From an uncultured Treponema sp. (GTDB lineage: Bacteria > Spirochaetota > Spirochaetia > Treponematales > Treponemataceae): a DNA stretch of 40,960 nt. The position numbers and the translations under genes are program-made. The notes beneath the pieces were generated by a model. It saw only the letters and a program-made list of their open reading frames with translations. It did no database searches and was not told where the DNA came from. How positions within the stretch are numbered: the first letter of the stretch is position 1; each line of letters opens with the position of its first letter. Positions 25,223 to 33,461 of the stretch are shown here, piece by piece. The stretch is from assembly GCA_946532115.1 (NCBI GenBank), contig CAMNBC010000007.1, positions 1 through 40,960 on the forward strand, read 5' to 3'.

Positions 25223-25990
25223 ATGATTCTTACAATCGACGTTGGAAATACATCTACGGCCTGCGGGCTTTTTGAGGGCGACGAGTGCGTGCTCAGATTC
25301 CGTCGTGCTACAGATATTAATTCAAGTTCAGATGAAATCGGAATTTTTTTGCGTTCAGCATTGCGTGAAAACGGTTATGACTGGCAGAAGATTCAGAAAG
25401 TTGGCTGCTGTTCTGTTGTGCCGGCGGTAAATCATTCGCTTGCAAGAGCATGCTTAAAATATCTGAATCGCGAACCGCTGTTTATTCAGGCTGGAATTAA
25501 GACTGGTCTTAAGCTACGCTATTCAAATCCTAAAGAAATAGGTGCAGACCTGATTGCCGCTGCAATGGGGGCTGTTGCTGAATATCCGGAGAAAAATCTG
25601 ATTATCATAGATATGGGAACTGCAATTACTGCAGAACTTGTTTCTAAGAATAAAGAATTTCTTGGCGGCGTGATTATGCCGGGCTTAAAAATTTCTGTGG
25701 ATGCACTAGCAGGCGGAACTGCAAATCTTACATCTGTAGAAATCATGAAACCAGAGCATGTTTACGGTTCATCAACTACAGAAGCAATTCAGGCAGGGCT
25801 TTATTATGGAACTGCTGGTGCTTTAAAAGAATTCTGTCACTTATTCAAAAAAAATGTTTTCCATGGTGAAGACACACTTATTATCGGAACCGGGGGTTTT
25901 GCAAGAACCTTTGAAGAATACAGGCTCTTTGATGAAATTGTTCCGGGGCTTGTTCTGTCTGGCGTAAAATGCGCAATAGACATCAATTAA
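25223..25990 (+). CDS. coaX: Type III pantothenate kinase
   Basis: 255 residues. It phosphorylates pantothenate, the first step of coenzyme A synthesis, using ATP. The ASKHA-fold motifs are present: LTIDVGNTSTACGLF at residues 3-17, DLIAAAMGAVAEYP near 110-123, IDMGTAITAELV near 130-141, and GGVIMPGLKISVDALAGGTANL near 150-172. Length matches the CoaX family. CAGGGGG precedes the start by five bases. It is preceded by a structured leader with its own strong promoter and followed 17 bases later by an ECF-type transporter component, suggesting a pantothenate uptake and trapping unit. Confidence 0.93.
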   Translation: MILTIDVGNTSTACGLFEGDECVLRFRRATDINSSSDEIGIFLRSALRENGYDWQKIQKVGCCSVVPAVNHSLARACLKYLNREPLFIQAGIKTGLKLRYSNPKEIGADLIAAAMGAVAEYPEKNLIIIDMGTAITAELVSKNKEFLGGVIMPGLKISVDALAGGTANLTSVEIMKPEHVYGSSTTEAIQAGLYYGTAGALKEFCHLFKKNVFHGEDTLIIGTGGFARTFEEYRLFDEIVPGLVLSGVKCAIDIN

Positions 25991-26007
25991 TTATGGAGAT
26001 TTAAATT

Positions 26008-26613
26008 ATGACAACAAACAAAACATTATCATTGAACAAAAAACTTACTTTGACAGGTGCATTGAGCGCACTTGTAATTGTACTTGGAATTACCAGACTT
26101 GGTTTTATCTCTCTTGGTGCTGCATCAATTACTATTTTGCATATTCCTGTAATACTGATTTGTATGCTTGCTGGTCTTCCTGAAGGACTTTTTGTTGGAG
26201 CAACATTTGGTATTCTTTCTCTGGTACAGGCAGCCATGAGCACAAGCGGTGGACTTGATCCGTTATTTGTAAATCCACTTGTTTCTGTTCTTCCACGTAT
26301 GCTTATTGCTGTAATTGCCTGGGGACTCTGGAAAGCTTTTAATCTTATTCCTCATATGCCAAAGGCTGTTTCTGCAGGAATTACAGGTTTTATAACTACA
26401 ATTGCACATACACTGCTCGTTCTTGGAAGCCTTTATATTTTCCAGGGAGCTGCTGTTCGTGATGCTCTTGGAGGAATGGGATATTTTGCTCTGGTTGCTG
26501 CCTGTGGATTAAATGCTGTACTTGAAGCAGCAGCTGCAACAATCATCTCTGTAGCAATCTATACAACTCTTTTCTTTACTGGCAAAAAAACTTCTAAGTT
26601 GTCGCAGGAGTAG
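26008..26613 (+). CDS. ECF transporter S component, possibly for pantothenate
   Basis: 201 residues with about five to six membrane segments. The sequence AASITILHIPVILICMLAGLPEGLFVGATFGILSLVQA (split here from residue ~34) followed by PLFVNPLVSVLPRM is the hallmark of the broad ECF S-component family of vitamin transporters. The substrate-binding subunit works with shared EcfA/EcfA'/EcfT, which are not in this window. The immediately upstream coaX makes pantothenate the best guess for the substrate (PanT-like). This is an inference from position only. GGAG precedes the start. Confidence 0.75.
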   Translation: MTTNKTLSLNKKLTLTGALSALVIVLGITRLGFISLGAASITILHIPVILICMLAGLPEGLFVGATFGILSLVQAAMSTSGGLDPLFVNPLVSVLPRMLIAVIAWGLWKAFNLIPHMPKAVSAGITGFITTIAHTLLVLGSLYIFQGAAVRDALGGMGYFALVAACGLNAVLEAAAATIISVAIYTTLFFTGKKTSKLSQE

Positions 26614-26628
26614 AAATAGTAGTATAAT
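26599..26628 (+). promoter_or_regulatory. Promoter abutting the trkA start codon
   Basis: TTGTCG (26599-26604), 18-bp spacer, TATAAT (26623-26628), then 8 bases to the ATG at 26637. Transcription would start at or next to the start codon, giving a leaderless mRNA. There is no Shine-Dalgarno sequence close to the ATG. Confidence 0.5.
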
Positions 26629-26636
26629 ATATAACT

Positions 26637-28082
26637 ATGAGAATAGTTATAGTGGGAGCTGGGTTCACAGGAATCCAGCTGGCCAAACTTTTAATAAATG
26701 AAAAAAATCAGGTTGCCGTTGTTGATAATGATGAGAACACTATCCGTCATGCATCAAATCAGCTTGACTGTACTGTAATGTGTGCAGACGGCAACAATCT
26801 TGAAACGCTGGAAGAGCTTGGAATTGCAAAAGCCGATGCCCTTGTCTGCGTTACCTCTTCCGATGAAGTTAATATGATTACCTGTTCTCTTGTAGACGCA
26901 GTGTATCCCGATATCTTAAAAATTGCCCGTGTTCGTAATTATGCCTACTACGTTAACACTGCCAAGGCCGAAAAAAAGCATTCAAATACATTTGCAGGAA
27001 AGCACCGTCCTCTTTATGGAATCAATTATATGATTCATCCGGACGTTGAGGCTGCTGATGCAATTGTTCAGGCAGTTGAAAACGGAGCGGTTGGAAACGT
27101 TATTACCTTTGATAATTCAGACCTTGAAATTGCACGAATTACAGTTGTAGCCGGTAGTGTGATTGATGGCGTTATGCTAAAGGAACTGCGTTCTAAAACT
27201 GATGTAAAATTTCTTGTTGCCTATATTGAACAGAATGGTGAAACAATGCTTCCGAGCGGAGATACAAAGCTTACTGCTGATACAACTCTTGGTGTTCTTG
27301 TTTCTAAAGATGATATTTCCAGGGTAGTGGAACTTTGCGGTGCAGAACAGAAAGAGCTTCGTAAGGTTGCTTTGATTGGAGCGGGCCGTATTGGAACTAT
27401 TGTTGCAGAAAAACTGATGGGTGGTACGCAAAAGGCAAGCGGAATTGCACGTTTGTTTACAAGTATTAAGGCCCGCAGAAACTTCGATTTTGTGATTATT
27501 GATTCGGATGATGAATTGACGAAGGCCGCCTCGGAAAAGTTCCCGGATGCGCGGGTAATGAGGGCGGATGCAACTGATGAAACATTCCTCCGTGATGAGG
27601 GCATTGTAAATTTTGACCTTGCTATCTGTACAACGCATAATCATGAAATGAACATGGTACTCGCCGCTTATCTTGAATCGCTTGGGGTGAAACAAACGGT
27701 AAGCCTTGTAGGTAGTTCGGCTTTTGCGGAGATTTCACGTAAGCTTGGTATTGATGTTCCGGTGCCGCTTCGTGATGCGGTTGTAGATTCTATTATGAGT
27801 CACCTCCGCGGTAAATCTGTAAAAGAAATTCATACAGTAACAAACGGACAGCTTGAAATTGTAGAATGCGAAGTAACTTCAGATTCAAAAGTTAATGGTA
27901 AAGAACTTAAGGAAATTTCAAATCCTGGAACCTTCCTTGTTCTGCTTGATAAAAAATCAGGAACGGATCAGTATCAGATTGTAAACGGAAATACCCGAAT
28001 TACTGCCGGAGATCATATAGTTCTTATCACTGTTGCCGAGAACAGCAAAAAAGTTCTGGCTTATTTTGGAAGTGGGGTATAA
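26637..28082 (+). CDS. trkA: Trk potassium uptake regulatory subunit TrkA
   Basis: 481 residues. Two tandem RCK units: the first Rossmann fold is MRIVIVGAGFTGIQLAKLL with an acidic residue at the end of strand 2 (VVDND), and the second is VALIGAGRIGTIVAEKL near residue 245. Each is followed by a TrkA-C-like region. It binds NAD(H)/nucleotide and gates the TrkH channel from the cytoplasmic face. The insertion KAEKKHSNTFAGKHRPLYG near residue 110 is longer than in E. coli TrkA. The stop overlaps the trkH ATG by one base (TAATG), so the two are translationally coupled. The start lacks a close ribosome binding site and sits just after a -10 box. Confidence 0.9.
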   Translation: MRIVIVGAGFTGIQLAKLLINEKNQVAVVDNDENTIRHASNQLDCTVMCADGNNLETLEELGIAKADALVCVTSSDEVNMITCSLVDAVYPDILKIARVRNYAYYVNTAKAEKKHSNTFAGKHRPLYGINYMIHPDVEAADAIVQAVENGAVGNVITFDNSDLEIARITVVAGSVIDGVMLKELRSKTDVKFLVAYIEQNGETMLPSGDTKLTADTTLGVLVSKDDISRVVELCGAEQKELRKVALIGAGRIGTIVAEKLMGGTQKASGIARLFTSIKARRNFDFVIIDSDDELTKAASEKFPDARVMRADATDETFLRDEGIVNFDLAICTTHNHEMNMVLAAYLESLGVKQTVSLVGSSAFAEISRKLGIDVPVPLRDAVVDSIMSHLRGKSVKEIHTVTNGQLEIVECEVTSDSKVNGKELKEISNPGTFLVLLDKKSGTDQYQIVNGNTRITAGDHIVLITVAENSKKVLAYFGSGV

Positions 28083-29527
28083 TGTTTGCAATTTCATTTC
28101 TAAAAATATCTTCCATTCTTCTTTCAATAGTTGGTGTCCTTTTTGCAATTCCACTTGGTTTTGCATTTTATAATGGTGAAACATCAGTTTATCTGCCATT
28201 TATAATTCCAATGGCAATAAGCTTTATTTTTGTATTGGCGGTAAATATTCCAACCCGTAAGTTTAAAATAACAATGAATACCCGTCAGACTTTTTTGATT
28301 GTTGCACTTTCGTGGATTGTCGTTAGCCTTATGGGTGCGGTTCCGCTTTATTTTAGCGGCAGTATTCCACACTTTGTAGATGCTCTTTTTGAAAGCGTGA
28401 GCGGTTTTTCAACAACGGGTTCAACAATATTAAGTGAAATTGAAACATTACCTGTTTCAATCAATATGCTTCGCTGTCTTACTCACTGGATTGGCGGTAT
28501 GGGAATTGTAACTCTCACTGTTGCCCTTATGCCGCTTTTAGGAGTAGGCGGTTTTCAGCTGATAAAGGCTGAAACTACGGGCCCTGAAAAAGGAAAGGTT
28601 ACTGCGCGAATCACAACTACTGCAAAAATTCTCTGGGCTATTTACCTTGGATTTACAGCAGCTGAAACAATTGCTCTTATGATTGCCGGAATGACTTTTA
28701 CAGATGCACTTTCTCATGCTTTTGCAACGCTTGGTACCGGCGGATTTTCAACACGAAACGCTTCCATTGGTTCTTATGATTCTGTTGCAATTGATGTAAT
28801 TATAATGATTTTCATGTTCCTTTCTGGAATCAACTTCAGCCTTTACTTCTATATAATAACAAGAAAATTCCGCGATATTACAACAAATTCTGAATTCAAG
28901 GCTTATCTTATAATTGTGGCTGTTCTCATAATCAGTGTTACAATTTCACTCAGAAATTTTTACGGTAATTTTGGTGACCGCCTGCGCTACAGTTCATTCC
29001 AGGTTGTTTCACTCATGACTACAACCGGTTTTTCAACTGCAGACTTTATGCAGTGGCCTGCTGTTTCACAATTCCTTCTTTTTGTTACATTCTTTATTGG
29101 TGGATGTTCGGGGTCAACTTCGGGTGGTGTAAAAGTTATCCGCTGGCTGGTACTTAGTAAACAGGTTCAAAATGAAACCCGCAAAATGCTTCATCCGCAC
29201 GGAGTTTTTGCAATCCGCTTAAACGGACGTCCGGGACGTAAAGATATTGTTTTTAATGTTGCTGCCTTTATGGTTGTTTACTTTGGACTTGTAGCAGTCA
29301 CAACCTTTGTAGGTTGTCTTGGAAATCTTGATGTATGGTCAAGCTTTACTGGTGCGTTGAGTATGGTTGGAAATATTGGGCCAGGTTATGCACTTCTCGG
29401 TCCTACAGAAAATTTTGGTTTTCTGCCTGATTTTGTAAAATACTGGTACAGCTTTGCAATGCTTGCCGGACGTCTTGAATTATATACAATGATTATTTAC
29501 TTTTTACCGGTTTATTGGGAAAAATAA
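28082..29527 (+). CDS. trkH: Trk potassium uptake channel TrkH
   Basis: 481 residues, about ten hydrophobic segments plus four re-entrant pore loops with the expected selectivity sequences: SGFSTTGSTI near residue 108, LGTGGFSTRN near 219, MTTTGFSTAD near 313 and MVGNIGPGYA near 428. It forms the membrane pore for potassium uptake with TrkA, encoded immediately upstream. The partner arrangement trkA-trkH in one transcript is usual in spirochaetes and firmicutes. Confidence 0.92.
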   Translation: MFAISFLKISSILLSIVGVLFAIPLGFAFYNGETSVYLPFIIPMAISFIFVLAVNIPTRKFKITMNTRQTFLIVALSWIVVSLMGAVPLYFSGSIPHFVDALFESVSGFSTTGSTILSEIETLPVSINMLRCLTHWIGGMGIVTLTVALMPLLGVGGFQLIKAETTGPEKGKVTARITTTAKILWAIYLGFTAAETIALMIAGMTFTDALSHAFATLGTGGFSTRNASIGSYDSVAIDVIIMIFMFLSGINFSLYFYIITRKFRDITTNSEFKAYLIIVAVLIISVTISLRNFYGNFGDRLRYSSFQVVSLMTTTGFSTADFMQWPAVSQFLLFVTFFIGGCSGSTSGGVKVIRWLVLSKQVQNETRKMLHPHGVFAIRLNGRPGRKDIVFNVAAFMVVYFGLVAVTTFVGCLGNLDVWSSFTGALSMVGNIGPGYALLGPTENFGFLPDFVKYWYSFAMLAGRLELYTMIIYFLPVYWEK

Positions 29528-29547
29528 TTGAGGAGAGAAAACTAAAT

Positions 29548-30717
29548 ATGGATAAGAATCTTACCCCAGACGATATTGCAGAATGTATTACTTCACTCAT
29601 TGCCCGAAATAAATTGTGGGCAGGAAAAAAAGTATATGCATATTTTCTTGTTAATAAAACAGCGGGATGTTTTACTAATTCCCATAAATCAGAAAAATAT
29701 AAAAAATTTTTTTCAAAAGTTTTAGAGGAAGAAAAGTCAAAACCTCAGTGTGTAAAAGAAGTTTCATACCGGATTTTTTCAACTGAATATGCAGGACACG
29801 CAAAAGATCTCACGAAATCAGTAATAGCTCAGCTGATTGCTACAGATGAAGCCGATACAGAAAACATCATAATTACTGCAGGTGGTGATGGTACTTCACT
29901 TGAAGTTCAAACTGCTCTTTATAAATGTGCAATGGAAGGACCAAAACACCGTGATGCAATTATGAATAAAATTGCACTTTTACGGCTTCCATTAGGAACC
30001 GGTAATGATGGTACAGATGGTCATACAATAGAAGAAACCGTTGGGCTTTTACGTGGCGGCTTATTATTTACAAATGCCCGTGCAATTCGTGTTTATCCAG
30101 AAAATACACCAGATGAAGCAGCGGTCCGGGCTTGCGGAAAAAATCCTGAAAAATATCAGGATATGAATTTTCAGTCTCCATGGTATGCTTTTAATATTGC
30201 AAGTATTGGTCTTGACGCATACGTTGTTTATATGACCAATACTGTAAAGAAAAAGCTCCCGGGAAATTTTTATCATCTTTGTGTTCCACTTAGTGGCGTA
30301 GTTTATGATAAACACTTTCCTGTAGATACGATGAAAATAGAAATGTATGGTAACAAGGATGATTCTGTTCCTGCTCAGGAAATAAATACAAAAATTACTT
30401 TGCTTGCATTTGGAGCTTCTGGAAACAGAGTTTATGGAGGTGGACATAAAATCCTGCCGAATGAAAATAATCTTTGCGTAACACCAAAAATTAATCTGGC
30501 TGGACTTATAAAAGAAAATCATCGTTTTGTAGACGGATCTTTTGTAGGTACAAATCTGGCAAGTTTGCATCAGGCAGATAAAATCAGACTGAGTTATAAT
30601 AAAGCAATTTTGATGCAATGTGATGGTGAAACTGTAATGCTAAGCCCGGCACATTTTCCTTTGATTATGGAACTGACGGATCCGTGTCTTCGTGTTTTGC
30701 AGCCAATTTCAGAATAG
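29548..30717 (+). CDS. Diacylglycerol kinase-like (YegS/LCB5) lipid kinase family protein
   Basis: 389 residues from the ATG at 29548, chosen for GAGGAG upstream; a longer frame from 29515 overlaps the trkH end. The catalytic-domain motifs are IITAGGDGTSLEV with GGDGT at 112-116, and LPLGTGNDGTD at 148-158, the nucleotide-binding signature of diacylglycerol and sphingosine kinases. The C-terminal beta domain (~200-389) fits the family but is divergent. It probably phosphorylates a lipid at the membrane face, though it has no membrane segment. It is last in the trkAH transcript. Substrate unknown. Confidence 0.75.
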   Translation: MDKNLTPDDIAECITSLIARNKLWAGKKVYAYFLVNKTAGCFTNSHKSEKYKKFFSKVLEEEKSKPQCVKEVSYRIFSTEYAGHAKDLTKSVIAQLIATDEADTENIIITAGGDGTSLEVQTALYKCAMEGPKHRDAIMNKIALLRLPLGTGNDGTDGHTIEETVGLLRGGLLFTNARAIRVYPENTPDEAAVRACGKNPEKYQDMNFQSPWYAFNIASIGLDAYVVYMTNTVKKKLPGNFYHLCVPLSGVVYDKHFPVDTMKIEMYGNKDDSVPAQEINTKITLLAFGASGNRVYGGGHKILPNENNLCVTPKINLAGLIKENHRFVDGSFVGTNLASLHQADKIRLSYNKAILMQCDGETVMLSPAHFPLIMELTDPCLRVLQPISE

Positions 30718-30780
30718 ATTATAAAATTTTTTATAAAACTATTTGTAAAAAAACATTTTTACTTTTTTTGTGTTTTGAGT

Positions 30781-30786
30781 TAAAAT
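30781..30786 (+). promoter_or_regulatory. -10 element close to the HDOD-fusion start codon
   Basis: TAAAAT at 30781-30786, ten bases before the first ATG at 30797, with a weak TTTACT at 30758-30763 as -35. The leader would be about three bases. Upstream, TTATAAAA-tt-TTTTATAA (~30719-30736) is an A/T-only dyad of doubtful meaning. Confidence 0.3.
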
Positions 30787-30796
30787 AGTCGTATTA

Positions 30797-32293
30797 ATGA
30801 TGAGTGAGTTGGAAGATCAATTAAATTTCGACAAAGGTAGAATACAAGTCTCTGTTAGCCTGCAATTGCCAATAGAAATGACTACATATACGTTACCCAA
30901 AAATACCGAAGTGTATATCCGTAATGTTATGGAGATTTTTCTTGAGGAGTGTCATCAGGAACACTTAAAGGAATATCTTAATTTCTGTTTGAGCGAGCTT
31001 CTTACCAACGCAAAAAAAGCAAATACAAAACGTGTCTACTTTAAGGAAAAAGGTTTAGACATTAACGATCCGAAAGATTATGAAAAGGGTATGGAAACAT
31101 TTAAAATGGATACCCTTACAAATATAGATCATTATCTTGAACTCCAGAGAAAAGAAGGGCTTTATATAAAACTTGCCCTTAGAATTCAGGCAGATAAGAT
31201 TTATATAGAAATCAAAAATAATTCAAAGCTTACAGTTTTTGAAAAAGAACGAATTCAGCAAAAGCTGGACAGTGTTCAGCAGTATAAAAATATGGATGAA
31301 GTTCTTACAAATGTACTCGACCAGTCAGAAGGTGCGGGTTTGGGAATTATCATCATTATTCTTATGCTGCAGAAGGTAGGTCTTTCAAAAGAAAACTATC
31401 AGGTTATTTCTGATGATGACGAAACAATCACAAGAATCATTTTGCCTTGTAACAAAACAGTTTTTGCCGGTGTAGAAATGATTTCTTATGAATTTATAAA
31501 TCTTGAAGATAATCTGCCAATTATAAAATCCAGTTTTGAAAAAGCAGAAAAAATTGTAAATTCAGAAGGCCCTATAGACCGTAATGAATTGTACAAAGTT
31601 ATCCGCAAAGATCTTACACTTTCTCTATTAATGTTTAAGGATGTTCTTGAAAAAGATAAGAAGTGTTTCAGTTTGCCAAAGGCAATGGCAATGCTTTCTG
31701 ATTATGATTTAAAGTTTATCTATAATATAAGTAATCCTAGAATCCGACTTGTTGAAGATGACGAAGTTTCAATCCGAATCTGGAATCATTCTCAAAGAGT
31801 TGCATTCTATGCTTATAATCTATACAAGAACAGTATTTATAAAGATACTTTCCAGGAAGATGAAGAATATATTTATCTGCTTGGGCTATTAAATAGTCTC
31901 GGCGGATTTTTGATTGCCAATGCAAGTGAAAATCAAATATCTTATATTACTGAATTAAGTCAGCAGTATACAGAATATGGCGATAAGATTCTTGATATGT
32001 TCCTGCATAGAAATGCTTCAACTTATCTTACAATGGTTGCGGCAAGAAATTACGGTTTTGATATGAATACCTGTTATGACCTTGTTGGATGGAATGGACT
32101 GGCACGAGTTCCAGACCATGCAAAAAAACGAGTGGGTATTCTTCACCTTGCCGAAATGTGTGAATTTTATGATCGGGGAATTGTAGACTTCTATCAGATA
32201 GATAAAGAAGTTCGCAGAGATTTTAATCTTGAAAATGAAGCAGAGTTTAAAACCTTGGTGCAGCGTCTTAAACAAGGTTATGAAGATCAATAA
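30797..32293 (+). CDS. GHKL ATPase-like / HDOD-like fusion protein
   Basis: 498 residues, cytoplasmic. The N-terminal half resembles a GHKL ATPase: SELLTNAKKAN with N71 as the N box and SEGAGLGIIII (residues 178-187) as a G2 box. The expected G1 box (DxGxG) is replaced by IEIKNNSKL, so ATP hydrolysis is doubtful. The C-terminal half (~255-498) resembles an HDOD domain, with SLPKAMAMLSDYDLKFIYNIS, IRIWNHSQRVAFYAYNLY and EEYIYLLGLLNSLGGFLI. HDOD domains are signalling modules related to HD phosphohydrolases but without their metal ligands. The combination suggests a signalling switch. It has no membrane segment and no obvious partner next to it. Two ATGs in tandem open the frame. Confidence 0.6.
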   Translation: MMSELEDQLNFDKGRIQVSVSLQLPIEMTTYTLPKNTEVYIRNVMEIFLEECHQEHLKEYLNFCLSELLTNAKKANTKRVYFKEKGLDINDPKDYEKGMETFKMDTLTNIDHYLELQRKEGLYIKLALRIQADKIYIEIKNNSKLTVFEKERIQQKLDSVQQYKNMDEVLTNVLDQSEGAGLGIIIIILMLQKVGLSKENYQVISDDDETITRIILPCNKTVFAGVEMISYEFINLEDNLPIIKSSFEKAEKIVNSEGPIDRNELYKVIRKDLTLSLLMFKDVLEKDKKCFSLPKAMAMLSDYDLKFIYNISNPRIRLVEDDEVSIRIWNHSQRVAFYAYNLYKNSIYKDTFQEDEEYIYLLGLLNSLGGFLIANASENQISYITELSQQYTEYGDKILDMFLHRNASTYLTMVAARNYGFDMNTCYDLVGWNGLARVPDHAKKRVGILHLAEMCEFYDRGIVDFYQIDKEVRRDFNLENEAEFKTLVQRLKQGYEDQ

Positions 32294-32311
32294 TCTCACT
32301 TCATTTTTTTC

Positions 32312-32341
32312 TTGTCGGTTATGCGGTTAAACTGTTATAAT
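32312..32341 (+). promoter_or_regulatory. Promoter abutting the pfk start codon
   Basis: TTGTCG (32312-32317), 18-bp spacer, TATAAT (32336-32341), then 7 bases to the ATG at 32349. The hexamers and spacing are the same as at trkA. The transcript would be leaderless or nearly so. Confidence 0.5.
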
Positions 32342-32348
32342 TGATGTT

Positions 32349-33461
32349 ATGAAAGCTTCTACACTTAAAACAGAAAAAAACGATAAGCCTGTAAAAACTG
32401 TTGGAATTTTGACATCTGGTGGAGATGCACCAGGTCTTAATGCTGCAATCCGTGCACTTTGTATTTCTGGTCAAAATAATTATGGCATGAAATTTATTGG
32501 TATTCACAACGGATACCGTGGCCTCATAGATAACGATACATTTAAAATGGATGAAATTGATCTGGAACCTCTTATTTCTCAGGGCGGAACAATTCTTGGA
32601 ACTTCGCGTGTAAAGCCATTTAAGAATCCTGTTCCGGATCCAAAGACAGGTCTTCTTCCGGTGGAAGGAATAAAAGAAACTTTCAAAAAAAATAAACTTG
32701 ATGCCCTTGTGTGTCTTGGTGGTAATGGAACTAATACGACTGCATCGCTCTTGTCTGAGGCAGGTTTTAATGTAATTGGTTTGCCTAAGACTATTGATAA
32801 TGATATTGTTGGAACAGACGAGACTTTTGGTTTTCATACAGCAATTGATGTTGCTACTCATGGAATTGAAGCCATACGGACAACTGCAAAGAGTCACAGT
32901 CGTGCTATGGTTGTTGAAATTATGGGGCACAAAGTAGGATGGCTTGGTTTATACGCTGGACTTGCCGGTCGTGCAGATGTAATTCTGCTTCCTGAAATTC
33001 CTTACGACATTAAAAAAATTGCAAAATATATGAAAGCTAAAAAGGCTAAAGGGCAGAACTATTTTATTATTGCCTGCTCTGAAGGTGCTATAGATCTGGA
33101 TGAAGCGGCACTCGGTAAAAAGGAATTTAAGAAGGCGCGTGAAGCGATGTCTCAGAGTGTTGGTTTCCGCGTTGCAAAAGAAATTGAAGAAGCTACAGGA
33201 ATTGAAACCAGAACCAGCGTATTAGGCTATGTTCAGCGTGGTTCAGATCCTGTGCCTTATGATATGATTCTTGCTACCAAACTTGGAAACGCTGCAGCAG
33301 ATTTTCTTGCAGAAAAGAAATTCGGAAATCTGGTTGCAGTGAAAAATGGCGGAATTGTTGCAACTCCGCTTTCTGTGGTTGCGGGACGAGTAAAGGAAAT
33401 TACAGAAACAGATCCTGTACTCAAAACTGCCCGTGATTTAGGAATTTGTTTTGGCGACTAA
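32349..33461 (+). CDS. 6-phosphofructokinase, PFKA family with atypical phosphoryl-donor site
   Basis: 370 residues. It phosphorylates fructose-6-phosphate in glycolysis. The motifs GILTSGGDAPGLNAAIRAL (19-37), GTSRVKPF (84-91), LPKTIDNDIVGTDETFGF (145-162) and a C-terminal substrate region with GYVQRGSDPVPYD are clear. The donor site is unusual: GGNGT (124-128) instead of GGDGS or GGDDT, and K147 before TIDND, a lysine associated with PPi-using enzymes. ATP versus PPi use therefore cannot be decided from the sequence. It overlaps the next gene by 11 bases. It has a promoter close to its ATG and no Shine-Dalgarno sequence. Confidence 0.88.
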   Translation: MKASTLKTEKNDKPVKTVGILTSGGDAPGLNAAIRALCISGQNNYGMKFIGIHNGYRGLIDNDTFKMDEIDLEPLISQGGTILGTSRVKPFKNPVPDPKTGLLPVEGIKETFKKNKLDALVCLGGNGTNTTASLLSEAGFNVIGLPKTIDNDIVGTDETFGFHTAIDVATHGIEAIRTTAKSHSRAMVVEIMGHKVGWLGLYAGLAGRADVILLPEIPYDIKKIAKYMKAKKAKGQNYFIIACSEGAIDLDEAALGKKEFKKAREAMSQSVGFRVAKEIEEATGIETRTSVLGYVQRGSDPVPYDMILATKLGNAAADFLAEKKFGNLVAVKNGGIVATPLSVVAGRVKEITETDPVLKTARDLGICFGD

